A DNA stretch of 47,500 nt from Glandiceps talaboti. Its lineage: Eukaryota; Hemichordata; Enteropneusta; Spengelidae. A program made the translations under genes and the position numbers. The stretch is taken from assembly GCF_964340395.1 (NCBI RefSeq), contig NC_135554.1, forward strand, positions 22,178,092 to 22,225,591. Direction: 5' to 3'. This document shows positions 1 to 11,000 of the stretch, one piece after another. Under the pieces are notes generated by a model. That model saw only the letters and a list, made by a program, of their open reading frames with translations. It made no database searches and had not been told where the DNA came from. Numbering within the stretch: the stretch's first letter is position 1; each line of letters starts with the position of its first letter.

Positions 1-315
1 TACAACAAGCAAGAAGAACTTGGCCCTCCTGTGTCTCGCTATGGCCGTCTATTGGTACATGGTCCTTTTCACAGCCCTTATCGATACTCTCTTGCTGTTG
101 TGAGAATACTGTAAATCCAGATATTTCCGCCACCAAAAATTTTGCGATATTACATTAATTCTAAAATACTTATTTTTTACCAATTATTCAGACTACATTG
201 TGTTCATTAACTTAGTGTTTTTTGTTTTCCCGCGAAATAAGCGAAAATATCCAGGTTTACAGTACACGGTAAATCACTACTGTGTGACAACATCACAAAA
301 TGTCTTTCATTTCAG
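1..315. other. Upstream flank or intron of the receptor gene, with a possible exon at its left edge
   Basis: The stretch before the receptor exon ends in a pyrimidine-rich 3' splice site (TCTTTCATTTCAG, ending at 315). Bases 1-99 are open and are followed by GTGAGA at 100, a plausible 5' splice site. Only the reading frame starting at base 3 has the phase that would join the exon at 316. That frame gives a Trp/Ser/Cys-containing peptide I cannot match to a family. The frame starting at base 2 is strongly hydrophobic but has the wrong phase. I therefore leave bases 1-99 unassigned. Confidence 0.3.
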
Positions 316-1179
316 TGACATCGAGACCGGTTATGACGTCGAATGGAACTGTGTACAAAAACATATATTGTGCCAAGTGTAACGGTGCCAACCTGACGGA
401 ATTAGACTTTTGGACTACCAAAGTATCGTGTTCGTATTTTGATGAAATGATGGCTTTGGCCACAGCTGACGATTTCAATACAGCCTTTGATATTCTTGGC
501 GAGGCATATTTACAATATTGCGACGTTAGCTACCTACCCCCTGCCAACACAAGAAGGAAACTTAGAGTTTGTATAAACTATATTTCGGATTGTTCGCTTA
601 ATCATTACGGGTTACCTGTTCCTAACAATTATAATGAAATCAGAGAGAGGTGCGAGTCATACCCCATGGGTCTTGTCTCTTCTGTGTATGGAATACCTCA
701 CTACAATATCCTTTGTTTGTTTTGTAGTATTGCTAATCGAGATATTACATGCGGTTTCAGTAGGAAATTAGAAGTAGACCGTTATTCATTTATGCCCATG
801 AAAGTTTTATTCGATTATGATCCCAATTTCGGTCGAATATTACAAGTAAACGTTAAGGATTTTATTGGAGACCGCCAGTACACAAATTACTTCACGGACA
901 TGAATACTACGTTCACTTCAGGTGAAATGCTTGATGAGAACATTGACGGAGATCATGATCGTTCACACTGGAGGAACCGTTCACGCCATGTCCAATCACC
1001 ATACACATTGGTCATGAAAGTAGTTGTGTCGATGAATTCACCTGTCGCCATTGGTTGTAACGCCAGCTTTGATCGCAATGTTCCTATTAGCATTGTGCGT
1101 GATGTTATCAGTGACGTCACACGAAATACTATCGTTAACGTAACTACATATTACGCTGACATAAACACATCAGAATGTA

Positions 1180-1218
<39 letters not shown>

Positions 1219-1222
1219 GTGG

Positions 1223-1274
<52 letters not shown>

Positions 1275-2690
1275 GGTGGTGGTGGTAGAATTTTGATATT
1301 TGCAATGCGAGTTGAATTCCTAAAACTAAATCCCCAAGCCATTGTACCTTTGAGCGAAAATGTTATTGTTTCTAGCGATCTAGTCATTCACATCATTTCC
1401 TTCACACTAACTCACAATTATAACACCTGTTATAACAGAACAGTCGAAAGGACACCTGTAGTACCGCTCCTATTCTACTACATGCTTGGCGACAATGGGC
1501 AGGCTGTCACTAAATCAGTAACAGCTAATAATAGTATCCAGACGTTTGAATGGGCAGAATTTGCTTGCGATCGTTTCGATATTGATAATCAAACCAAGTC
1601 AATAAGTTTTGAGAGTATTAGTAAAGACCGTGAAACGAAATGCGTGTTGCAATACTGCAATCAAGGTACGGTGCCTGATACTTTATTGTTGTGCGAGTCT
1701 AACTTATTACTGAGGATATATCTCGACAGTAGTGTTGATTTTGATGGCGAGTCTGTTGAGTTCAGCATCCAACATGTTCGATTGAAAAGTGATGTATTCA
1801 TATTTTCATCGAAGTTGGATAGGCTTCTTGTTTGTTGGTCTGATGTTGATTATGTGAACGAAATACCAAAGTACGTTGACTATATGCGATGGGTCTCTGT
1901 TGCATGTTCTAGTATGTCAATCATCGGACTTATAGGGACCCTTATTTGCTATAGTACTTACAGAGAGTTAAGAAATATCCCAGGCAAAATAATGATGAAT
2001 CTGTGTGTCGCTTTTCTTCTTGCCCAGTTGTTGACAACTACAACACTGGGCGCAACAGACTATCACTGGATTTGCCACCTCGCTGCTGCTCTGATGAACT
2101 ACACTTGGCTTGTGTCATTTTCTTTGACAAGTGTTTTATCATTTGATATGTTTTTAGCATTTGGTACGAAGATATACTCTAGTGGCCTTGTCAAGGCAAG
2201 ACCAAGACGACTGATCTGTTACTGTCTCTTTGCGTGGTTGACACCTGCATTTATTGTTGGCATCGCCGTTGTTATTGACAACTGCCAGTGTACTACTGTA
2301 TATATTGGTTACGGTGAAGGTGGTTCGTGTTGGATTGGGAACCGTTTTGCTCACCTGATTCTCTTTATTGGCCCCATAGGCCTGATCATGCTTTTCAATA
2401 TAGTATCGTTTTGCCTTACTAACTATATGGTCTACAAGAAAGTCAAGGCTAATGGTAACTATACCCAGAATACTAATGTGCATTGGAAAAAGCAACAAGT
2501 TCGCCTGGCCATGGGTTGTTTCATTCAATTTGGGCTAATCTGGGTCGTTAGTTTGATTGAGACTTTCGTTGAACATCTAGTTCTTTCCTACATGTTTATC
2601 ATTCTGTGTTCACTACAGGGTGTGTACTTATTCATATATACGATAACGAGTAGACAAGTACGGGTAACGTGTGTGCAAACTATGGGATGA
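316..2690 (+). CDS. Adhesion/methuselah-like (family B) seven-transmembrane receptor, 3' terminal exon, 5' partial
   Basis: A single open exon of about 790 codons ends in TGA at 2688-2690. I start it at 316, after the splice acceptor, because the ATG at 300 lies inside that acceptor; upstream exons should carry the signal peptide. The ectodomain opens with a Cys-rich motif (YKNIYCAKCNG) typical of invertebrate adhesion-type receptors. It carries many N-glycosylation sequons and a run of Asp12-Gly2-Asp12-Gly9 encoded at about 1182-1286. Seven hydrophobic segments follow from about 1881 to 2650: TM1 after DYMRW, TM2 with MMNLCVAFLLAQ, a Cys at the TM3 start (WICHLAAALMNYTW), and the ECL2 CWIGN motif that pairs with it. 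The short tail ends RVTCVQTMG. I see no clear GPS cleavage motif before TM1. It is probably a plasma-membrane G-protein-coupled receptor; the ligand is unknown. The family call is firm, the subfamily is not. Confidence 0.88.
1182..1286 (+). repeat. In-frame (GAT)n/(GGT)n microsatellite inside the receptor ectodomain
   Basis: GAT x12, GGT x2, GAT x12 and GGT x9 are read in frame as two poly-Asp blocks and a poly-Gly block, directly after SECN. The length is always a multiple of three, so slippage would change length without breaking the frame. Confidence 0.95.
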
Positions 2691-2947
2691 AATCAGACTT
2701 GTTATGAATTGAAAGTGTTCCCTTAGGTTAAATAGCTTCTCAAGAAAGAAGGTTGAGTTTAATAACAAAATTATTTTATCAAAATACTAATTATGCTACT
2801 TACACATGCACTAGTATTTTGTTTAGGAATAAATATATCACTCAATACTTCAATCATGTAGTACGCATATGTGAAATATACTTTTACATTAAATATAACG
2901 AAAAATCACAAATTATGTTAATCATTGTGTAACATAGCCTAATTAAA
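2691..2947 (+). other. Receptor 3' UTR with candidate poly(A) signals
   Basis: AT-rich sequence follows the stop codon. A canonical AATAAA lies at 2828-2833. A second AATAAA at 3770-3775, beyond the ACAT repeat, is an alternative end. Neither can be chosen without transcript data. Confidence 0.5.
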
Positions 2948-3188
2948 ATGCATACATACATACATACATACATACATACATACATACATACATACATACA
3001 TACACATACATACATACATACATACATACATACATACATACATACATACATACATACATACACACATACATGTACATACATACATACATACATACACACA
3101 TACATACATACATACATGCATACATACATACATACATACATATACACACGCACACACACATACACACATACATACATACATACATGCA

Positions 3189-3220
<32 letters not shown>

Positions 3221-3268
3221 CACACGCACACACACATACACACATACATACATACATACATACATACA

Positions 3269-3300
<32 letters not shown>

Positions 3301-3481
3301 CACACGCACACACACATACACACATACATACATACATACATACATACATACATACATACATACACACATATACACACGCACACACACACACACATACATA
3401 CATACATACATACATACATACATACACACACACACATACATACATACATACATACATACATACATACATACATACATACAT

Positions 3482-3520
<39 letters not shown>

Positions 3521-3592
3521 CATACATACATACATACATACATACATACATACATACATACATACATACATACATACATGCATGCATACTAA
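2948..3592. repeat. (ACAT)n compound microsatellite
   Basis: About 645 bp of CATA/TACA tetranucleotide repeats are broken by recurring (CACA) blocks. A higher-order motif with ATATACACACGCACACACACATACACA recurs at about 3139, 3217, 3297 and 3367. Open frames on both strands (Tyr-Ile-His-Thr or Met-Tyr-Val-Cys repeats) are artefacts of a stop-free repeat. Confidence 0.97.
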
Positions 3593-6141
3593 AAAAAAAC
3601 CTACTAAGTTACATCATGTAGATCGTGGACGGGACCCCTCCAAGATCTATGTTACATAGCTATGTGTATTCTGCCAATAGTTTCCTGTAAATTGTGACAT
3701 CTTATTCATTTCATGCAAGATTATGTCATTTGTGTTATTTATCATAAAATGTATAAATTAGTTGTTTGTAATAAAGAGATTTGCATCGTGACTATAACTC
3801 AGTGTGTGATCTGTGTTGTTTATTCGAATGTGGTAATTTCAAGCCCAGAGTAGACCGGCTACAGATATGAACGGAAAGGTAACAAGTAGCTTTTTGTTCA
3901 GTTACCAAATTGAGATAATACAGAATCAGTTAACAATGATACTAATTATGTCCATTCATACAAGACTTTTTCGTTAGAATAAAACCCCATGACTAAGTGC
4001 GTCACTCATGTAGTACACATCGATCTGTCAAGTACATGTATTCTAAAAACAAACATTCTCTACTTGAAGTAAAATGCAATAATTTAAAATGAAATGTAAA
4101 AAAATAAACCATGTTTACCATTATGCAGATTACCCTAATTGGTATGCAAGTGCAAATTTATGCACACATATTTCACTCGTGAAACTTATTATGCACTAAT
4201 TCCGCTCAAAAGGTAATCTATCGACGACAAAATCCACGACCAAGCGATCTTCTTTCAGGACGCCATTTACGCTCTGTAACTCCAACTCTCAGTTACGGAA
4301 ACGGAGTGTACTGCCGATGTAACTCTCTACACTGAGTAAATCGGCAGAGCGTACTTCTGAAAAATCTAGGTATATCGTTGTACCAGAGAAGCGAATAACA
4401 GCGAAGGTACACTGGAGTACATCTAGACTAGAGTTACGCCTGTGGGGAATTTGCTTGTGAACCAAACCAAACCAAACCAAAGTTATAGAGGTGCGCCCTC
4501 AATACAATAAATACATTTTACTTCGTTTTTAGAACATTACGTACGGCGTGGTTAGTCCTAATACATGTAATAGGGTAAGGGGGCTATCAAAAGATGGCAC
4601 GAGGAGTTTAGTTTTACATCAACATTCGAAATGCTTATTTTCCATTATTCTCGCAATTCAGAGTTGTTATTTATTCCGCGACACGGCGAAATAACGAATT
4701 CTGGCTGCATGTAAATCATGTTTCTGTATCTATCACTATTCTGATACATGGAATTTTGAGTTGCTCAAATTTTTTGAGGACTATACTACTTTACAGTCAG
4801 ATAAATTGGGATATGGTTCATTGATATTTTGCGTAAATGACTTTAAGTAAACATTGCTTTTCAGGGTTTTTTTTGACAAATTATGCCAAAACTAGGAAAA
4901 AAGACCTCTCTCCGACATACATACATACATAATAGTTATGTATTTAGTGGTAGCGGGACTGTGACTTAGAGCTGCATGGTGAGAGGCGTGGACATAAAAT
5001 ATGATTAATAAACCTTAATTGCCATCTAACCAAAGGAAGAGTCCAATGGCCAACTATATATTCCCTAAAAATGACAAAATGTTACAAATACAGTAGACGT
5101 GAAATACAGTACACTAAAACGCTATGCGCCTCTTCTCCAAGTTGATCAAATTGTACTCTGATAAACATACTAGATATATTATGATGTTTCAGCGTGATTT
5201 ATAGGGGCTTCAGACTGGAGATATTTAGAGCGCTCTAAATGATTAAGTATTAACAGTTCGTTATATGTCTGCTTTCACACATGCTTTGTGAGAAGATGGA
5301 CCAGGCGCCGGTAACATTCCATTGAAACAATGGACCTTACCTGTCAAAAGATTAGACATTTCCTAACCCCTTCAAGACCCAAGAAATGTTCAGAGGTACC
5401 CCAATCCCTCAAATTCAGCAAAAGTAGAAACGCATATATGCAGAAAAGCACAGAAACGGAAGAAAAAACCCATCAAAATCACAACAAACGCTACAATTAT
5501 GCAGCTCTCCTACTATCTAAAATGGCTGACTTCGATCAACTACTACACAAAATATGATTATATTATTCATGTTGCTGATGAGGTTTTTTTTTACGTATTA
5601 CATGTAACCCATATGGACAATATTTATATATACTTTATCCTGCTCAAATAAGAACAGTTTAAACCTATTCCACTTTGATATAAACAGAGTCCATGGATAA
5701 AATACACGTGTACTACTTCCTATATAGTACTGGCTAGGTAACGCGTAAAATAATCTTGAGAATAATCAAGTAATAATCTTGATAATCCCAAGTACCAAGG
5801 TCCCTAAAATCCGCGAAATGTCGACGTTACAGTGTTTTATTTACTTTCAGTAACTGGTCTATATTTGTGATATCATAGTAAAAATAATTGAATTTATGGC
5901 CAAACAAACCAGAGACAGTACGGTGGACTTCTATATTGAATCAAGAAAATCAAACAAAAAACGTGCCCAGTGAAACAGTGCGCATAGACAATGGTGGGGT
6001 CACACTGGGTCGTTGTAACTATATTAACCAATCAAAATTAAAATTTTGCATATTGAAATTTATTTACTGAGATTCAGGTTTTTAGACCACGTGGCTTTTG
6101 ACATGACATCATCAGCTAAATTTGGCAAAACGGAAAGTAAC
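3593..6141. other. Intergenic, no gene seen
   Basis: AT-rich spacer between the receptor and the methyltransferase. It holds the second receptor poly(A) candidate (3770-3775), a (CCAAA)n run at about 4458-4480 and short imperfect hairpins at about 4260-4350. The short open frames show no recognisable protein or splice context. Confidence 0.6.
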
Positions 6142-6485
6142 GTAAAACCATAGGGAAAGGGACAAATAATCAATTTTTCAACACGGATTACCACCATTAG
6201 TCGGATCAGTGGATGTTTACACTCACGGCATAATGCGTTAATTTGGGCAAATAGTGAGTTAGTTCTAGCAAGCTACTAATTAATGCAAAGCCTATAAACT
6301 CAGATAAGACAGTGATATCAACACATTCAAGTATACTTGTCAGTGATATCAGGTAGGAAATAGAAAGAAAAAAACTGAGAGGAAACTATTTAAAACTTTA
6401 TTTGAAATATACAGAAAATAATATTAGAAATCTGGAAAATCGCGAAAACAAAATTGATTATTTGTCCTTTTCCCTGTGGTAAAAC
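6142..6485. mobile_element. Non-autonomous DNA transposon (MITE) with about 30-bp TIRs
   Basis: Inverted termini CATAGGGAAAGGGACAAATA at 6149 and the reverse complement of CACAGGGAAAAGGACAAATA ending at 6478 bound a 330-bp body with no coding capacity. GTAAAAC is found directly on both sides (6142-6148 and 6479-6485), consistent with a target duplication of about 7 bp. The CA..GGG start resembles hAT-type termini, but hAT duplications are normally 8 bp, so superfamily is left open. Confidence 0.6.
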
Positions 6486-7534
6486 ATGGATGTATAACAC
6501 GGAGCAAAGTCCGCATGGCTTTATGGATGTAGATCACTATAGCATAGAGCCTCAGAGAGAACTATTTGAAGTACAGTGTTATTTAACGTTACATAATTCA
6601 TAATCGGACTACTAAACTACTGCGGTAAGGATTGCTTTTGCTCCGTTATCTGTAAATTAAAAAAAAAAATCCAGTGAATGATTGTGAGCCATGTGCCGAT
6701 AGTGAAAATATGGCCCGCACGTACTTTCTGAAGATTTTTATATCCTACAAGTTCCATTAGTTCAATGTTCTAAATTGTAGAGAGAATATGGGTGATTTAT
6801 ATTTATACATGTAACTCAGTAGAATGGGTACCGCTGTACTGGTGACAGGAATGTGAACCAACTTTTATGGTCATTTTCCGTTTATTTGTTATTGGGGCGA
6901 TGCTATGACGAAAGAAAATCATTAAATATCCATGTATACTACTGTTGTATTGACTTTTGAATATACACCTAAGCCAGCCCATCGAAAGCAGTGATATATT
7001 GAAGGTTTGTGAACTATATTCAATAAACTCATACACTAATGTTCTACAAATCCCTCCCGCCAAAGCAAAATGTGAGTGTGTTTATACTGCTACTAGATCA
7101 GACCACAGGCACAACTCTCCACTGAACGTTATAGCACCATTTTGTTTTTGCAACTTTGGTTTCTTTATATCTGAATAGCTTTCATCAAGTTCTTGTCTTT
7201 CCTGACATTACAGTAAAGCAGAGGCTGGCAATTGCAAAATATCATCATAGTAATCCTTCCAAAAACAAGATGAGTTTTTAAACTATTACTAGGGGAAAAT
7301 TTTACATGGAGACATCTAGTTTACGTGCATAAATTAAATAACAAAAGACTGCAGAAAGAAATGTACACATTTTTCATTGTCTACTAGGTGTCGATCTCAT
7401 GAACATGCATGCACCAAGATTTAGGACCTAGTCTGCTCTAAATGCGTGCACACATACAAATCTGGTGTTTCTTCAGGACTTAAAAATATCGGATTTAGAC
7501 TGTACACAGTACATTTAATCCGGACCAGAAGTTG
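6486..7534. other. Intergenic, no gene seen
   Basis: AT-rich sequence with short A-runs. I find no splice-supported open frame and no repeat that stands out. Confidence 0.55.
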
Positions 7535-7662
7535 GAGCGGCCCTAGTCCTGCTTCCATGACGGTGCACGAGTCTGGAATTACTGACTTGACTCTAGGGGG
7601 AGGGACAATTGTCAGAATCGAGTCCCGAATTCCTCCATATGCAAGCAGGACTAGAGCGGCCC
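7535..7662. mobile_element. Short TIR element with 9-bp target duplication (TAGTCCTGCTT family)
   Basis: A 110-bp unit (7544-7653) begins TAGTCCTGCTTCCAT and ends ATGCAAGCAGGACTA, an inverted pair. GAGCGGCCC occurs directly at both flanks (7535-7543 and 7654-7662). The body has further weak inverted symmetry. A relative with the same termini lies at 22146-22230. Nine-base duplications fit Mutator-like MITEs. Confidence 0.6.
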
Positions 7663-8073
7663 TAATCAGGACTTTTTCTGCTCCTGTGAACACCCTAATA
7701 CAAACCATGGGTTCATGTGTTGTGCGGTAGGTCAGCGCTCTGGAAGAACCACGCCCCCGTGCGATTGAACAGGAAGATTAAGAAGAGCAAGTCAGCTAGC
7801 TGGAGTAGCATACTGGCTGTAGCGTTCCAGGTGTGAGACGCTATACCCATGCATGATACAGGTGTACTTAAACCTCTCCTCCCCAACTAGTACAACCGCG
7901 TAGGTCACAGTACAGCTACTATACACCGAGGGAGCGGCTTTCTCTACGTGTATCGCTTATCTGCATGCTAGCCGCAGCGTTCATTTCCTACTGTAATAAT
8001 AATACAGCCACCAAGAACCGAATTGACCATTCTCGTAAATAACACTGGTTTTACTGGCACGGACGTTAATAAA
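7663..8073 (+). promoter_or_regulatory. Upstream region and 5' UTR of the methyltransferase gene
   Basis: This stretch is richer in G+C and CpG than its surroundings (CCACGCCCCCGTGCG at about 7750, several CG sites around 7890-7980) and leads directly to the first coding exon. No TATA box is obvious. The assignment rests on position and composition only. Confidence 0.35.
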
Positions 8074-11000
8074 ATGGCAACCGACGAGCGTAACTTGGAA
8101 GACAGGCTCGGTGATGTTAATCTCTGTGAGTACTTTTATTTTCAATATGTCGATATAAATTTGGATAGTACTGCTTGCATACGCGTACACATACGAGTAA
8201 GTCGTCGAAACGCGTGCACCCGTCTGCAAGCAAGACTAGGGAGATCAATATGCAATAACTAGTTCGACGTTTAACAATCGTTTCCTAGAATAAATAAATA
8301 TTTCGATTTTCGACTAACGCCCAAGCCCCAATAATCTGTTGACTGCGCTGTCGAGGAACACCGTTTTTTGGCTGGTCGTATCTTCCACGGCCAGGACTGC
8401 AAGCGGACGTATCTCAACAGCGTAGTAAACAAAACCCGAAGGATCTGGCCAATACTCCTGAACAAAGGTAACTTGACCCTCGATTATCCATGAATCTACT
8501 ATTGAAACGTTGGCTATTATACAGAATACACACTCCTTTCTACCCTGCACACCTGCTATATACTTGTTGTTTTCAATATCAGCACAAGTTTGGACGTAGA
8601 CTGTAACTTACATAGAAATTCATAGAATGTCGCACCGTTCAGCCCAAAGGGAGCCTTCAGTAATATTACAAGGGGGAGGGCCAGGGAAAATCAAGCCCGG
8701 TGTGTGGCGTAAAATGCACTCGTAAAATGTGACTCTCCTCCTAGTCCGTTGTTCTAAAAAGTGACTGTCAGCTGAGTTGACTTTTGCAAAATCGTAGTTC
8801 AAATCTTTGCACATGCAATTATTTTTAGCCATTCAAAAAAAAAATGGCAACAACGAGGCTCAAACCAGAAAAAAGGAAGAACCAGTTGCCAGCTCTAGTA
8901 GGGGTGTATGGCCAGAGCCGAAACCCCAGGCCCCATTTTAGACTCACTTTGACCAAAAATCAATACCCAATTTTAGACCATTACATGTTTTTAAATGATG
9001 AAAGTTTAGACCTAAATACATTTTCCTTTAGGAGGCAACATTTTGGGACAATTAATGGCAGTTATGATTTGGTAAAGGACAATGGGCCACATTTTAGACC
9101 AAGCAAAATTGAAAATAATAATTTAGAGTCTTCAGCTCAAAAAAACAGACCCCATTTTAGACCAAAGTGCTAGAAAACGCACCCCAAAGGGCGGCACATA
9201 TACGTATACTTAAAATAGGGGAGTAGCCCCCCCCTAATATAAACCATTCAACCCTCATTCCTATAAATCATTTAAATGGTAAAGCTGTATGTCCCAATTT
9301 TTACTTGTAACTCTTTTGTTTAACAGACTATGATGTACAGCGTATTTACAGAGAACTGGAAGAGGTAAGAATAACTTATGTCATGTCATGTCATGTACAA
9401 TACTTATATGGTAATGAGGTATAATTAAAAGGTATGTTAAAGGTCACAGTTAGAGGCTGTGACCCTCATTCCCAATCCTCACAATTCTGTAACTATTAAG
9501 ACTGATTGCTTTTCACTGTGCATGCTATTTGAAGCATAACAAGTGAACTTCAAGTCCTTGCTTCACTTGAAACTATGACACACCTTTAAAATGTATAGAT
9601 GACCTTGCATTGAATACAATGTACTTTAACACTAAGCTGAAAGGTGGCATTGTTACATAGCCCCTCCACTTCCTATGGTTATGTACACTTCTCAATTGTT
9701 TGTTATTTTATCCAGTAATTGACAAAGAAAAGTGGTGAGTTAGAGCCAATGTCTCCATAATAGCACTTACTTTTACTGAGTTTTCCATATTCTATGAAAA
9801 TTTCAAGTCTCTTGTGTAGTGATATCCAAGCAAGATATACTGCCAATTAAACTTCAATAGATTGGGTTTAATAGTTCTGATAAACATTGGACTTGATCTG
9901 TGACAGATTTAACAAGGTTTTTTTTACAACTTGGTTATGACTGGTTGTCTGATTGGCTGGCTGGCTGGCTCAGTGGCTTGCTTGCTGGCCTGTTGGTTGG
10001 TTGGCTAGCTGGTTGATGGTTGTCTGGCTGTTGGCTGGTTTGTTGGATGGTTGATTGATTGATTGGTTGGTTGGTTGGTTGGTTGGTTGGTTGTCTGGCT
10101 GCTGGTTGGTTGGTTGTCTAGCTGGTTGGTTGGTTGGTTGGTTGGTTGTCTGGCTGTTGGCTGGTTTGTTGGATGATTGATTGGTTGGTTGGTTGGTTGA
10201 TTGGTTGGTTGTCTGGCTGTTGGCTTGGTTGATTGGTTGGTTGTCTGGCTGTTGGCTGGTTGGTTGGTTGGTTGGTTGATTGGTTGTCTGGCTGTTGGCT
10301 GCTGGTTGGTTGGTTGGTTGGTTGGTTGGTTGATTTGTTGGTTGGTTGGCTGACTGGCTGGTTGGTTGGTTGGTTGGTTGTCTAGCTGTTGGCTTGCTAG
10401 TTGTTTTTTAAATAAAAAAATAAAAATAATAATAATGTTTTTTATATAGCACTTTCCCACTCTGTGCTCAAAGCACTTTACAATTATTACCCCTGGCATG
10501 GATCTATAGTGGCACAACGGCCCTTTATACTTCCTCAACTCCCTGGGGAGCATACAATGCATTGCAGTCTCTATAGGCGCATAGGATTAAAGCATTCACA
10601 TTGCAACCTCTATCCTACCAGGTCCCCAATTGTACAGCTGGGTTGACTGAGGCACAGTCGTGGTTCAAATCTTGCCCAAAGACTTTAGCCATTCAGAAAC
10701 AAATGGCAGCGATGAGGCTCGAACCTGCAACCTGCAGATTTCAAGCCGGCCACTCCAACCATTCGCCCATCTTGACTCCATGTAACAATATAAAAGCCTT
10801 TTTCTCTGACTACAGCTTGGTTATGGTAGAACTGATCCATTGAAAATTGAAGATTTAGTCAAAGTTGACCAATATCATTATTATGGGGTGAAAAGTGTGG
10901 ACCATGCCATCAAAGTACTTGGCATTCAGTAAGTACATTATGGGGTGAAAAGTGACCTGAATTTCAACATACAGCTAAAACGATGTAGGCTTGGTGTTTC

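Noticed and set aside
300-315. ATG at 300 as the receptor start
   Set aside because: It lies in the polypyrimidine tract of a strong splice acceptor and gives no signal peptide.
2884-3621. Long open frames of Tyr-Ile-His-Thr and Met-Tyr-Val-Cys repeats on both strands
   Set aside because: They are translations of a stop-free tetranucleotide repeat; the same occurs at 42637-43403.
8844-9173. 109-residue protein with PHFR(L/P) repeats
   Set aside because: It begins inside a degraded SINE and consists of CCCCATTTTAGAC repeats in an intron, without splice sites.
9952-10562. Gln/Asn/Pro-rich 185-residue minus-strand open frame
   Set aside because: It is the (TTGG)n repeat read through into the SINE.
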